Of a DNA stretch of 64,000 nucleotides, positions 1 to 9,331 are shown one piece after another; position 1 is the stretch's first letter, and each line of letters begins with the position of its first letter. This stretch comes from WHSO01 sp963732875. GTDB taxonomy: Bacteria > Pseudomonadota > Alphaproteobacteria > SMXQ01. The notes below the pieces were generated by a model. It was given only the letters and a program-made list of their open reading frames with translations. It made no database searches and had not been told where the DNA came from. The stretch is taken from contig CAVTBD010000002.1 in the NCBI GenBank assembly GCA_963732875.1, positions 124,001 through 188,000 of the forward strand, in the 5' to 3' direction. Position numbers and translations under genes: made by a program.

Positions 1-22
1 ACGCGCCCGGCGCAACGCGGCG

Positions 23-1444
23 ATGGCGGACCTCAGGGTTTTCCTGCGCGAGGCCGAGGCCGAGGGCGAACTGACGCGGGTCAAGGGCGCCAAGACCGAG
101 CTCGAGATCGGCGCGTTGTTTGAGCTCTCAAACGAGCACCTTTATCCGCCGGTGCTGCTGTTCGAGGACATCCCCGGCTTCGATCCGCGCTTCCGCATCC
201 TCTCCAACGTGCGCACCTCGCGCTTCCTGGTGGGCGACATTTCGCTCGATGCGGTCAAGGCCTACCGCGCCCGGCCCAAGGAGAAGAGCCAGCCGATCCC
301 GCCCCGGGAGGTCAACACCGGGCCGGTGATGGACAACGTGGTCGAGGGCGACGCGGTCAATCTCTCCAACTACCCGGCGCCGCGCTGGCACGAGGGCGAC
401 GGCGGCAACTATATCGGTACCGAATGCCTGATCATCACCAAGGACCCGGACAGCGACTGGGTCAACGTCGGCACCTACCGGGTGATGGTTCAGGACGACA
501 AGCGCCTCTCCATCTTCATCGAGCCCGGCAAGCACGGCGATGTGATCCGCCGTAAGTACTGGGCCAAGGGCGAGGCCTGCCCGATCGTGGTGTGCGTCGG
601 CCAGGCGCCCATCCTGGGCGTGGTCGCGGCCAACGCGGCGCGGGACGGCGAGGACGAGTTCGCCATTGCCGGCGGTCGCATCGGCGAAGCGATCAAGGTG
701 GTGCGCGGCAAGCACACCGGCGTGACGTTCCCGGCCGAGGCCGAGCTGGTGTTCGAGGGCGTCATGCCGCCGCCGGAGCAGGAAGCGGCGACCGAGGGCC
801 CGTTCGGCGAGTGGCCCGGCTACTACGCCTCGGTCGACCGGCCCGAGCCGGTGGTGCACGTCAAGGCGGTCTATCACCGCAACGACCCGCTGATCCTCGG
901 TCAGCCACCGGTGAAGCCGAACTATCCCGGCCGCCAGATCAAGATTCCGCGCCTCGCCTCCCTGTGGGACGCGATCGAGGCGGCGGGCGTGCCCGGCATC
1001 ACCGGCGTGTGGCTGCTGCAGGGCGGCGGTTCGCGCTTCATTCCGGTGATCTCGATCAAGCAGATGCACGCCGGCCATGCCAAGATGGCGGGCCTGGTCA
1101 CGGCGGGCTGCCGGCCCGGCGCCTACATGGCGCGCCTCGTGATCGTGGTGGACGACGACATCGATATCACCAGCCCGGCCGAGGTCATGTGGGCCATGGC
1201 GACGCGCTGGGACCCCAAGACCCAGACCGACATCATCGACGGCTGCTGGACCGGGCACATCGACCCGGTACTTTCGCCCGAAAAGCGGGCGGCCCACGAC
1301 ATCACCACCAGCCGCATGATCATCTACGCGGTACGGCCGTGGCACTGGAAGGACGAGTTCCCCAAGGTGAACGCGGTGTCGCGCGACTACGCCGAGGACG
1401 TGCGGCGCAAGTGGCGCTCCAAGCTCAAGTTCCTGCAGGACTGA
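23..1444 (+). CDS. UbiD family (prenylated-FMN) decarboxylase
   Basis: The 473-residue protein belongs to the UbiD family, whose members reversibly decarboxylate aromatic or alpha,beta-unsaturated acids with prenylated FMN in the cytoplasm. Visible family signatures are DPDSDWVN followed by GTYR near residues 141-152, which contribute to cofactor and metal binding, and EGPFGEWPGYY starting near residue 258, holding the paired active-site glutamates. Length is normal for the family. It leads a same-strand run of three double-cupin genes, the first only 15 nt downstream, so one operon is likely. The substrate is unknown; an aromatic acid is inferred from context. No ubiX-like prenyltransferase is seen in the window. 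Only 22 nt lie upstream, so a slightly earlier start cannot be excluded. A paralogue lies at 13465-14940. Confidence 0.93.
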   Translation: MADLRVFLREAEAEGELTRVKGAKTELEIGALFELSNEHLYPPVLLFEDIPGFDPRFRILSNVRTSRFLVGDISLDAVKAYRARPKEKSQPIPPREVNTGPVMDNVVEGDAVNLSNYPAPRWHEGDGGNYIGTECLIITKDPDSDWVNVGTYRVMVQDDKRLSIFIEPGKHGDVIRRKYWAKGEACPIVVCVGQAPILGVVAANAARDGEDEFAIAGGRIGEAIKVVRGKHTGVTFPAEAELVFEGVMPPPEQEAATEGPFGEWPGYYASVDRPEPVVHVKAVYHRNDPLILGQPPVKPNYPGRQIKIPRLASLWDAIEAAGVPGITGVWLLQGGGSRFIPVISIKQMHAGHAKMAGLVTAGCRPGAYMARLVIVVDDDIDITSPAEVMWAMATRWDPKTQTDIIDGCWTGHIDPVLSPEKRAAHDITTSRMIIYAVRPWHWKDEFPKVNAVSRDYAEDVRRKWRSKLKFLQD

Positions 1445-1459
1445 GCGGGGGGACGGACG

Positions 1460-2569
1460 ATGGCGGACGGCACCAGGGATACCGGCGCGGGCGTGCCCGC
1501 CGGCAAGTTCATGGTCGATTCCTACCTGGAATGGGCCAAGGGCGAGGGGGTGCCGACCTACCAGTCGTTCGGCTTCAACCTTCTCGAGCTCGACACCGCG
1601 CCGTGGCCGCGCTTCGGCTGCGACGGCGCCATCGCCCATGTCGAGGGACGCGGCGACTTCATGACCGTGTTCGTGTGGGAGATTCCGCCGGGCGGCGCCA
1701 CCGCGCCGGTCCGCCACATGTGCGAAGCGGTGGTCTACGTGCTGTCGGGGCGTGGCTCGACCACGGTCGAGGACGCGGCGGGCAACAGCCATACCTTCGA
1801 ATGGGGCCCCAACAGCGTGTTTGCGCCGCCGCTCAACTGCCGCTACCGCCACTTCAACGGTTCGGGGAGCGAGCCCGTGCGTCTCGCGGTCTCCTCCAAC
1901 CTGCCCGCCGTGCTCAACCTGTTCCACAGTGAATCGTTCGTGTTCGACAACCCGGTGCGCTTTCCCGAGCGCGAGGGCGCGACCAGGCATTTCACCGGCG
2001 ATGGCGACTTCGTCGCGGTGCGTCCCGGCAAGCACATGTGGGAGACCAACTTCGTTCCCGATGCCACCGATCTCAAGCTCGAGAAATGGGCGGCGCGCGG
2101 CGCCGGCGGCTCGCACATCCAGCTGATCCTCGCCGACGGCATCCTGCACGCCCATGTCTCGGAAATGCCGGTCGGCACCTACAAGAAGGCCCACCGCCAC
2201 GGCCCCGACGTGCATGTCTACTGCCTCTCGGGTACCGGGTATTCGCTGTTGTGGTACGAGGGCGACGACGACATCACCCGGGTCGACTGGTGCCACGGCT
2301 GGGTCTACGCGCCGCCCGACATGATGTTTCACCAGCACTTCAACACCGGGCCCGACCCGGTGCGCTACCTCGCCGTTGGCCACGGCAGCGTCCGCTACCC
2401 CTTCACCCGGAACATGTGGCAAATCTATCAGGGTATCGACAAGGACGTGAAGCAGGGCGGCAACCAGATCGAGTACGGGGATCAAGATCCGCGCATCCAC
2501 GAAATGTATGTCGAGGCCATGAGGCGCATCGGCCTCCAGCCCCGCATGGACCAGTTCGTGAAGTCATGA
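1460..2569 (+). CDS. Double-cupin protein, paralogue 1 of 9
   Basis: This 369-residue protein has two cupin barrels and is the first of nine related copies in the window. The N-terminal barrel carries HMCEAVVYVLSG near residue 86 and a second motif ending HFNGSG; it lacks a full HxH set and probably binds no metal. The C-terminal barrel carries KKAHRHGPDVHV near residue 243 and FHQHFN near 290, giving an all-histidine metal site in which His takes the place of the usual cupin Glu. No signal peptide is visible, so it should be cytosolic. It follows the UbiD gene by 15 nt and overlaps the next cupin by ATGA. The fold suggests a metal-dependent ring-cleaving or isomerising enzyme, but the reaction is unknown. 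Confidence 0.85.
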   Translation: MADGTRDTGAGVPAGKFMVDSYLEWAKGEGVPTYQSFGFNLLELDTAPWPRFGCDGAIAHVEGRGDFMTVFVWEIPPGGATAPVRHMCEAVVYVLSGRGSTTVEDAAGNSHTFEWGPNSVFAPPLNCRYRHFNGSGSEPVRLAVSSNLPAVLNLFHSESFVFDNPVRFPEREGATRHFTGDGDFVAVRPGKHMWETNFVPDATDLKLEKWAARGAGGSHIQLILADGILHAHVSEMPVGTYKKAHRHGPDVHVYCLSGTGYSLLWYEGDDDITRVDWCHGWVYAPPDMMFHQHFNTGPDPVRYLAVGHGSVRYPFTRNMWQIYQGIDKDVKQGGNQIEYGDQDPRIHEMYVEAMRRIGLQPRMDQFVKS

Positions 2570-3684
2570 GCAGGGAGCCGGAGAACCCGCGCATCCTGCG
2601 CGATCCCTATCTCGAATGGTGCGCCGGCGAGGGCGTGCCCATCGTCGAGGAGTTCGCGGTCAACCTGCACCATGTCGAGACCGCGCCGTGGGCGCGCATG
2701 GACGCCGACGCGGCCTTCGTCCATCTCAAGGGGCGTGGCGACTTCATGTCGATCTTCGTCGTCGACCTGCCGCCCGGCGCCAAGTGCGCGCCGCAGCAGC
2801 ACCTCTACGAAGAGGTGATCTACGTGCTGGAGGGGCAGGGCTCGACCGTGATCGAGGTGGACGGCGAGAGCCACACCTTCGAATGGGGCACCAACTCCTT
2901 GTTCGCCCTGCCGCTCAATGCCCGCTACCGGCACTTCAACGGCTCCGGCACCGGCAAGGCACGGCTGATCTCAGCCAATTCGCTCACCATCATGCTCAAC
3001 CTGTTCCACGATCCCGACTTCATCTTCGCCAATCCGGCGCGCTTCCCGGGCCGCATGGGCAAGCCCGGCTACTTCGAGGGCGAGGGCGAGCGGATCGAGA
3101 CCCAGAAGGGTCGCTTCATGTGGGAGACCAACTTCATAGCGGACGTTGCCAACTTCAAGCTCGAGGGCTGGGAGAAGCGCGGCGGGCGCTCGTCCAACAT
3201 GCGCTTCGCGCTCGCCGACGGCGTGATCCACGTGCATACCTCGGAGATGGCGGTCGGCACCTACAAGAAGGGCCACCGCCACGGTCCCGACTTCCACGTG
3301 CTGCTGCTGTCGGGCACCGGCTATTCGCTGTTCTGGTACGAAAGCGACAAGGACTTCATGCGGATCGACTGGGCGCCGGGCGTGGTGTTCGCCCCGGTCG
3401 ACAACATCTTCCACCAGCATTTCAACACCGGGTCCGATCCCGCGCGCTACCTGCCGTTCGCGCTCGGCTCGCTGCGCTATCCGCTGGTGGAGGCCAAGCG
3501 CCAGATTTTCCTCGGCGTCGACGTGGACGTGAAGAAGGGCGGCAACCAGATCGAGTATTCCGACCAGGACCCGCGCATCCATGCGCTGTTCCTCGACGAG
3601 CTTGCGAAGAACGGCGTCACGTCGCTGATGGGCGACTACATCGACGAGGCGCCCTATCTCACCCGCAGCCAGGCGGGGGAGTGA
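2566..3684 (+). CDS. Double-cupin protein, paralogue 2 of 9
   Basis: The start is the ATG inside the ATGA overlap with the preceding stop, giving 372 residues beginning MSREPENPRI; longer in-frame openings run through the upstream gene and were rejected. The N-terminal barrel has HLYEEVIYVLEG and an FEWGTNS stretch; the C-terminal barrel has KKGHRHGPDFHV near residue 236 and FHQHFN near 282, so the presumed metal ligands are intact. The tail ends MGDYIDEAPYLTRS, matching the other copies. Translational coupling to both neighbours suggests that the three copies are made together, perhaps as subunits of one complex or as enzymes for related substrates. Activity is unknown. Confidence 0.85.
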   Translation: MSREPENPRILRDPYLEWCAGEGVPIVEEFAVNLHHVETAPWARMDADAAFVHLKGRGDFMSIFVVDLPPGAKCAPQQHLYEEVIYVLEGQGSTVIEVDGESHTFEWGTNSLFALPLNARYRHFNGSGTGKARLISANSLTIMLNLFHDPDFIFANPARFPGRMGKPGYFEGEGERIETQKGRFMWETNFIADVANFKLEGWEKRGGRSSNMRFALADGVIHVHTSEMAVGTYKKGHRHGPDFHVLLLSGTGYSLFWYESDKDFMRIDWAPGVVFAPVDNIFHQHFNTGSDPARYLPFALGSLRYPLVEAKRQIFLGVDVDVKKGGNQIEYSDQDPRIHALFLDELAKNGVTSLMGDYIDEAPYLTRSQAGE

Positions 3685-3686
3685 CC

Positions 3687-4808
3687 ATGGCGGTCGCCGA
3701 CCTCAAGAGCCAGACCGAATATTCCGGCATCTTGTTCGAGCCCTATCTCGACTGGTGCAAGGCGGAGGGCCTGCCGGTGGTCGAGGATTTCTGTGTCGAC
3801 CTGCACAAGGTCGGGACCGCGCCCTGGGCGCGCGCCGGCGTCAACGGCGCCTTCGTGCACCTCAAGGGCCGCGGAGACTTCGTCTCGGTGTTCCTCTACG
3901 ACCTGCCGCCGGGCGCGCGCACCGCGCCCCAGGGTCATCTTTATGAAGAGGTCGTGGTGGTGGTCTCGGGCCACGGCTCGACCACCATCGAGATGGCCGA
4001 CGGTAGCCGGCGCAGCTTCGAATGGGGCCCAAACTCGCTGTTCGCGATCCCGCTCAATGCGCGCTACCAGCACTTCAACGGCTCGGGCAGCGCGCCCGCG
4101 CGCCTGGCTGTCACCAACAATCTCTGCCTCATCATGAACCTGATCCATGATGACGACTTCATCTTCCGCAACGGCTGGCGCTTTTCCGCGCGCGAGGGCG
4201 TTGACCCCGCGTGGTACGAGGGCGGCGGCACGATGGAGCCGGTCCATCGCGGCCAGTCCATGTGGGAGACCAACTTCGTTCCCGACCTTGCCGGGTTCGA
4301 GCTCAAGGCCTGGAACACGCGCGGCGCCGGCAGCGCCACCATGCAGTTCTGCCTCGCCAACGGCAACATCCACGCCCATTGCTCGGAGATGGCGGTCGGC
4401 ACCTACAAAAAGGCGCACCGCCACGGTCCCGACTTCCACGTCTACATCGTCTCGGGCCACGGCTATTCGCTGTTCTGGAACGACGGCGACCAGGATTTCT
4501 CCCGCTTCGATTGGGCGCCGGGCTCGGTGTTCGCGCCAACCGACATGATCTGGCATCAGCACTTCAACACTGCCGGCGCGCCCGCGCGCTACCTCGCCAC
4601 CGCCATGGGCTCGACCCGCTATCCCTTCACCGAGGAAAAGCGCGCCATCAAGCGCGGGGTCGACGTGGACGTGAAGAAGGGCGGCAACCAGATCGAGTAC
4701 CGGGACCAGGACCCGCGGGTCCACCGTCTCTACCTCGATGCGCTTGCCGGCAATGACGTCGCCTGTCGCATGGGCGACTTCATGGACGAGGACACGATCC
4801 CGCGCTGA
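3687..4808 (+). CDS. Double-cupin protein, paralogue 3 of 9
   Basis: The chosen ATG lies 2 nt after the previous stop, behind the purine-rich GGCGGGGGAGTG stretch, and gives 373 residues beginning MAVADLKSQT. The N-terminal barrel has HLYEEVVVVVSG; the C-terminal barrel has KKAHRHGPDFHV near residue 243 and WHQHFN near 289. All presumed metal ligands of the second barrel are present. It is the last gene of the UbiD-cupin-cupin-cupin run and converges on the fused TctA-TctB gene with a 9-nt gap. It has no signal peptide. Function is unassigned; ring cleavage or another step on an aromatic intermediate fits the fold and context. Confidence 0.85.
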   Translation: MAVADLKSQTEYSGILFEPYLDWCKAEGLPVVEDFCVDLHKVGTAPWARAGVNGAFVHLKGRGDFVSVFLYDLPPGARTAPQGHLYEEVVVVVSGHGSTTIEMADGSRRSFEWGPNSLFAIPLNARYQHFNGSGSAPARLAVTNNLCLIMNLIHDDDFIFRNGWRFSAREGVDPAWYEGGGTMEPVHRGQSMWETNFVPDLAGFELKAWNTRGAGSATMQFCLANGNIHAHCSEMAVGTYKKAHRHGPDFHVYIVSGHGYSLFWNDGDQDFSRFDWAPGSVFAPTDMIWHQHFNTAGAPARYLATAMGSTRYPFTEEKRAIKRGVDVDVKKGGNQIEYRDQDPRVHRLYLDALAGNDVACRMGDFMDEDTIPR

Positions 4809-4817
4809 CGCTTGTCC

Positions 4818-6812
4818 TCAGCCGCCGCCCATTATCGGGGCGAACGGGTCGAACAGCAGCGGCTCCGGCCAGATGATGTGGATCACCGTGTCGAACAGGC
4901 CGATCAGGATCGCCAGCGCCAGCACCGGGAGCAGGAGGGCGAGCTTCCAGCTCGCGCCGTAGTAGCGGCTGTAGGCGAACGGGAACAGCAGGAACGCCGT
5001 GCCGAAGCCGAACAGCAGGATCACCGCTGCCAGCGCCGCGATCCACAGGAAGATGTCGCGGTAGCGCCGGCGCCGCTCGCCGCCGTCGTCCGCCACGACC
5101 GCGCCGATGCCGGCGTGGCGCATGTGCCAGATGTCGACGCCAAGCTGCACCAGGCCGAGCCCGACCCCGAACCCGGCGAAGGCGTAGACCGGCAGCGACG
5201 CCTTGAGCGGCCACTGGTGGGCCGACAGTACCGCCGTGAGGGCGATGGCGATGTAGACCAGCACCAGCACCACGTCGCCGATCGGCTTGGGCGGCGGGCC
5301 CTCGCTGCGGGTGTCGAAATGCATGTCGCTCGCCTGCCTGCGGATCTTCTTGATGATGGGCGACGCGATGGTGGCGAGCACTACGAGGCCGATCACGATC
5401 ACGCCGGGGCGGGCCAGCCATTCGCCGGAGTTGTAGCGCTCCACCGTCAGCCACAGGTAGTTCTGCAGCTGCGGGCCCAGTACCACCGCCACCAGCAGCG
5501 GCGGACGCGGCCAGCCGTAGCGCTTCATGAACACGCCGATCACCGAGAAGATCGCGAGCGTGAGCAGGTCGGCGTAGGAATAGCTCGTGCTGAAGGCGGC
5601 TACCACGCACATGATCATGGTCATCGGCACGATCACATAGAACGGCGCGATGGAGAGCTTGGCGAAGGTGTTGGAGAAGCCGATCGAGAGCGCGGTCGCC
5701 ATCAGGTTGGCGATCACCAGCACCCACAGCATGGCGTAGAGGTAGGGGAGCTGCTCGCCCAGCATCTTCTCGCCGGGCGTGATCCCGACCGAGATGAAGG
5801 CGGCGAGCATGAGCGCAAGAGATGTCGAGCCGGGCACGCCGAAGATCGTGGTCGGGATCAGGGCGCCGCCTTCCTTGGCGTTATTGGCGCTCTCCGGCGC
5901 GATCACGCCGCGCACGTCGCCCTTGCCGAAGTTCTCCTTGTTCTTCTCCGTCTGGACCGCATGGGCGTAGGCAAACCAGTCGGCGACCGACGAGCCGAGC
6001 CCGGGCAGGAAACCGACCCACACGCCCACCGTGGCGCAGCGGATCACCAGCCACCAGTGGCGGAACACGTCCTTGCAGCCCTCCCAGGTGCCGCTGCCGA
6101 GCGCGCCGGTGCGCGACACGCTGGTGCGCCGCACGGCGAGGTCGATCAGCTCCGGCATGGCGAACACGCCGAGCGCTACCAGGACCAGATGCACGCCGTC
6201 CCACAGGTAATAATCCTCGAAGGTGAAGCGTTCGATGCCGGTGCGCGCATCGGTGCCGATCAGCGAGATGCCGAGGCCGAAGGCGGCCGCCATCAACCCC
6301 TTGACCGGCGAGTTGCCCGACAGGATGCCGACCGCCGCCAGACCCCACAGCACCAGCATGAGGAATTCCGGCGATCCGAAGGCGTAGACCAGCGGCTTCA
6401 TGATTGGCAGCGTTACCGTGAACACGATCGCGCCGTAGATGCCGCCGATGGCGGACGCGGTGTAGGCGGCGCCGAACGCGCGCCGGGCCTCGCCCTTCTG
6501 GGCCATCGGGTGGCCGTCGATGATGGTGGCCTGGCTGCCGGCGCTGCCGGGCACGGCGATCAGCACCGAGGGGAAGGTATTGGCGGTGTTCGATACCGCG
6601 CCGATGCCGAGCAGCAGCGCGATGCAGGAGTAGGGGTCGAGGCCCATGGCATAGGGGATCACCATGGAGATCAGCAGGAGCGCACCGATGCCGGGCACGG
6701 CGGCGAACACGCTGGAGCCGATAACGCCGAGCACCATCAGGGTCAGGGCCTTGGGCGTCATGATGCCGGCGAGCCCCTGGAGAATGGCGGCCGGGCTGTA
6801 GAGATCACTCAT
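4818..6812 (-). CDS. Fused TctA-TctB tripartite tricarboxylate transporter permease
   Basis: This 664-residue inner-membrane protein joins the large TTT permease (TctA, about residues 1-500) to a TctB-like small subunit (about 510-660). TctA signatures include PGIGALLLISMVIPYAMGLDP and NTANTFPSVLIAVPGSAGSQA in the first third, repeated in diverged form as PGLGSSVADWFAYAHAVQTEK and KEGGALIPTTIFGVPGS in the second half. TTT systems are binding-protein-dependent secondary carriers for carboxylates. Normally TctA and TctB are separate genes; the fusion recurs at 30436-32421. It lies downstream of the TctC gene 6919-7986 on the same strand with an intervening hairpin. The cargo is unknown. Confidence 0.9.
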   Translation of the reverse strand: MSDLYSPAAILQGLAGIMTPKALTLMVLGVIGSSVFAAVPGIGALLLISMVIPYAMGLDPYSCIALLLGIGAVSNTANTFPSVLIAVPGSAGSQATIIDGHPMAQKGEARRAFGAAYTASAIGGIYGAIVFTVTLPIMKPLVYAFGSPEFLMLVLWGLAAVGILSGNSPVKGLMAAAFGLGISLIGTDARTGIERFTFEDYYLWDGVHLVLVALGVFAMPELIDLAVRRTSVSRTGALGSGTWEGCKDVFRHWWLVIRCATVGVWVGFLPGLGSSVADWFAYAHAVQTEKNKENFGKGDVRGVIAPESANNAKEGGALIPTTIFGVPGSTSLALMLAAFISVGITPGEKMLGEQLPYLYAMLWVLVIANLMATALSIGFSNTFAKLSIAPFYVIVPMTMIMCVVAAFSTSYSYADLLTLAIFSVIGVFMKRYGWPRPPLLVAVVLGPQLQNYLWLTVERYNSGEWLARPGVIVIGLVVLATIASPIIKKIRRQASDMHFDTRSEGPPPKPIGDVVLVLVYIAIALTAVLSAHQWPLKASLPVYAFAGFGVGLGLVQLGVDIWHMRHAGIGAVVADDGGERRRRYRDIFLWIAALAAVILLFGFGTAFLLFPFAYSRYYGASWKLALLLPVLALAILIGLFDTVIHIIWPEPLLFDPFAPIMGGG

Positions 6813-6878
6813 GTCGGGTTCCCGAACGGGGCCTCACGCGGAATGCGGGGATTTTGTCGCAAGGAGAGAGGGAAGGAG

Positions 6879-6908
6879 CGGCGGCGGGCACTCGTCTGCC
6901 CGCCGCCG
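6879..6908 (-). terminator. Intercistronic hairpin between tctC-type and tctAB genes
   Basis: GCGGCGGGCA and TGCCCGCCGC form a perfect 10-bp stem with a 6-nt loop, extendable to 12 bp. It lies after the TctC stop and before the permease start in the direction of transcription. No U-run follows, so it may be a stabilising or attenuating stem that keeps the binding protein in excess over the permease, rather than a true terminator. Confidence 0.5.
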
Positions 6909-6918
6909 GGATCGTCGG

Positions 6919-7986
6919 TCACTGGATCGGCAAGCCGTACTTCTTGCGCATGTTGATAAAGTACGCGAGGTCGTCGTCGGTGGTATCGACCAGATTCTTG
7001 ACGATCTTGTCCATCTGCGTGCCCTTGTGCCAGCCGAAGTCGTCGCCATACTCCTGCTTGGCGATCTTCACGAATTTCGGATCCTGCATCACTTTCGCAA
7101 AGGCGGCGCGCCATGCGTCGACGTAGTTCTCCGGCGTCCTGGGCGGCAGCGCGAAGAACTTCTCTACGGTCTGGTCGTCGAGCCATCCCTCGTAGGCCTT
7201 TTTTGCCTTGGCATCGAGATGGGGCCACAGCAGGTCGCCGAGCACGGGCACGTTCGCGAATTCCGTGCGGGCCACCATCTTGCCATTGTCGTCGCGGTTG
7301 CCGAGCTGGACGAGACCCTTGAAGCCGTTCTTCAGCAGCGGCTCGATGTTGAACACGTTCTGGTTATGGACCATGTCGAGCTCGCCGCGCCGCGCCGCCA
7401 GCAGCATCTCCGGCGTGCCGGCGTAGCCGAGCACGAAGCGGACGTTCCAGCCGAGGAATGCCTTGCCCCAGACCGTGCCCTGGGAGCCGGTGCGCTCGCC
7501 GTCAATGTCGCCGAACGCGAGCGGCTTGGCCTTTGGGTCCGTGAGGCGCTTGAGCACGGCGGGGTCGTTGCGGATCATGATGAGGGTCCCGAGCCGGGCC
7601 GTGCCGCCGACGAAGCGGTACTTGGACGGGTCGTACTTGACGCCGCGGTGGCGCAGCTTCTGGGGGCTGACCTGCGTGCGCGAGCCGGCCAGCACGGTCA
7701 TGCCGTCGGGCTTGGTTTTGGCGTAGAAGTAATTGTTGGCCTTGACGCCGCCGCCGCCGGGCAGGTTCTGGAAGATGATCTGGGGCTTGCCGGGCAGGTA
7801 GCCGATGATCAGGCCGCCGATCTGGCGCGCGTTCGCATCGGTCCCGCCGCCGGGCTTCGAGTTGATGATCACGCGGACGGTCTTGCCCTCGAACAGGTCT
7901 CCTGCCGAAGCCGGCGCGGCCGCGAGCCCGAGGACGGCCGCCACGGCAGCCCCGAGGGCGAGACGCGAAGCGAGCGAGCTGGTCAT
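6919..7986 (-). CDS. TctC (Bug family) periplasmic solute-binding protein
   Basis: The protein is an extracytoplasmic binding receptor for a TTT carrier. The start is set at the ATG giving MTSSLASRLALGAAVAAVLG, a clear signal peptide ending around APASAGD, with AGGGAG 9 nt upstream; an in-frame ATG 48 nt further upstream lacks these. Family features are IINSKPGGGTDANAR near the mature N terminus, then NLPGGGGVKANNYFY and a VLGYAGTPEMLLAARRGELD ligand-domain stretch. At 355 residues it has no C-terminal extension. It precedes the fused permease 4818-6812 in the same transcription unit and is the best candidate for its partner. The ligand is unknown, probably a carboxylate. Confidence 0.9.
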   Translation of the reverse strand: MTSSLASRLALGAAVAAVLGLAAAPASAGDLFEGKTVRVIINSKPGGGTDANARQIGGLIIGYLPGKPQIIFQNLPGGGGVKANNYFYAKTKPDGMTVLAGSRTQVSPQKLRHRGVKYDPSKYRFVGGTARLGTLIMIRNDPAVLKRLTDPKAKPLAFGDIDGERTGSQGTVWGKAFLGWNVRFVLGYAGTPEMLLAARRGELDMVHNQNVFNIEPLLKNGFKGLVQLGNRDDNGKMVARTEFANVPVLGDLLWPHLDAKAKKAYEGWLDDQTVEKFFALPPRTPENYVDAWRAAFAKVMQDPKFVKIAKQEYGDDFGWHKGTQMDKIVKNLVDTTDDDLAYFINMRKKYGLPIQ

Positions 7987-8074
7987 GTCGTACACTCCCT
8001 GTATATTTTTCTGATAGTTGATCAAGCGTCGCAATATTTGAAAAAGATATCAACCCCAGTGTGTCGCCGCCGCG

Positions 8075-9118
8075 TCAGCCGGCGCGCTCCTCGCGCCAGA
8101 AGCCGAGCGCCTGCATCACCGGGGCGTCGGTGATCGAGAACAGGAGGGCGGATTCGGCGCCCTCGTTGGCGTGGGCGTGCCATGCCCAGCACGGCACCAC
8201 GAACGCATCGCCCTTGTGCCATTCGATGCGCCTGTCGCCGATCACGGTCGCGCCTTCGCCCTCGAACACGTGATAGACGGTGGCGGCGGTGTGCCGATGG
8301 CGCCCAGTCGCCTCGCGCGGGCGCAGCATGGTCATCTCGCAGCCGATGGTGGGCAGCGTCGGCCCACCGGTGAGCGGGTCGGAAAAGGCGACGGTGACGG
8401 CGTCAAATGGATCGCCCGGCCCATCGGCGAGCGTTTCCAGTGCCTCGAGCGTGCGCGCCCACGGATAGCGGTAGGGCGGGCGCCGCGCTGTCGTGGAGAA
8501 ATCGGGATCCTTCGCCCGGAGCGTGCCGAATTGGGCATCGGACCAGCCTTGGGGCCGCGACACGGTTTGCTGCGGCGCCTGGTGCTGCTCGGCGAAGCCG
8601 ATGCCGAAATTGACGATCAGCGGCGCCACCGCGCCGTCGAGCCAGATGGTGTCGCCGCCACCACCGGAGACATGGTCGTGCCAGCTCCAGTTGGGCGTGG
8701 TGATGAGATCGCCCCGCGCCATGGGGAATTCCTCGCCCTCGACCACGGTGGCGGTGCTGCCGTCGCCCTGCCACACGAAGCGCACGGCGTCCATGGTGTG
8801 GCGATGGCACGGCGCTTCCTCGCCCGCGACCAGGAGTTGCGCGCCCAGCATCAGGTTGGGCGTGGTGCCCATCTCTAGGTCGGGATGCTGGTAGCCGATG
8901 AAGCGCCGGTGCGCTTCCTCCTTGGGGACGTTGTCGACGGCCTCGCGCAGGATTTCGCCGATGTCGCGCCACGGCCACAGGTGCGCGCCGTAGGCGGCTT
9001 CAGGCTCGCGGTTCGCGTTGGACCGGTTGGGGATCATCCAGTAGCCGATCAGCCCTTTCTCCCGCACCTTGCGGTCGAAAGCGTCGTGTGGCTCCGGCTT
9101 GACCTGGCCTCGACTCAC
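8075..9118 (-). CDS. Gentisate 1,2-dioxygenase-like bicupin
   Basis: This 347-residue two-barrel cupin resembles gentisate and related hydroxybenzoate ring-cleaving dioxygenases, which use Fe(II). The start is a GTG (VSRGQVKPEP) preceded by GGGAGG at good spacing; a TTG five codons upstream is the alternative. The first barrel carries CHRHTMDAVRFVWQG and SWHDH; the second carries GRHRHTAATVYHVFEG and AWHAH. Both barrels therefore keep full His sets, which is unusual because classical gentisate dioxygenases use only the first. It is divergent from the IclR regulator and lies just upstream of the TctC-TctAB genes on the same strand. The substrate is unknown. Confidence 0.8.
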   Translation of the reverse strand: MSRGQVKPEPHDAFDRKVREKGLIGYWMIPNRSNANREPEAAYGAHLWPWRDIGEILREAVDNVPKEEAHRRFIGYQHPDLEMGTTPNLMLGAQLLVAGEEAPCHRHTMDAVRFVWQGDGSTATVVEGEEFPMARGDLITTPNWSWHDHVSGGGGDTIWLDGAVAPLIVNFGIGFAEQHQAPQQTVSRPQGWSDAQFGTLRAKDPDFSTTARRPPYRYPWARTLEALETLADGPGDPFDAVTVAFSDPLTGGPTLPTIGCEMTMLRPREATGRHRHTAATVYHVFEGEGATVIGDRRIEWHKGDAFVVPCWAWHAHANEGAESALLFSITDAPVMQALGFWREERAG

Positions 9119-9254
9119 ATGCGCCTCCCTCAAGCGACAGCCGCGGTTCTTGTATTATGGGCGGCGAATGGCATTGTGCCCCATCCGGCGCGGCACGGGA
9201 AACGGCTTTCGGCATATGCCGCGGCGCAAATCACCTGTGACCGGAAGGCTGGTG

Positions 9255-9277
9255 TTTTGCCGGGGCAAAAATATAAT
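9255..9277 (+). promoter_or_regulatory. Palindromic operator candidate overlapping iclR-type promoter
   Basis: TTTTGCC-GG-GGCAAAA is a perfect 7-bp inverted repeat immediately followed by TATAAT at 9272-9277. It lies about 55 nt upstream of the IclR-family start, in the intergenic space shared with the divergent bicupin. IclR regulators bind short palindromes and usually autoregulate, so this is a plausible operator for both directions. No clear -35 hexamer was found at 17 nt. Confidence 0.45.
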
Positions 9278-9331
9278 CGCGGGCGAAAACTGTGTTTCCG
9301 TAACGCCTTGCACAAGGAAAGACGTCCACTT

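Noticed and set aside
128..2500. Very long minus-strand open frames opposite the UbiD and cupin genes
   Set aside because: They are antisense shadows of G+C-rich genes: composition is biased to Arg/Ala/Val/His/Asp, no family motif is seen, and the plus-strand genes are clear. The same holds for long antisense frames elsewhere, e.g. 13372-14841 and 4812-6956.
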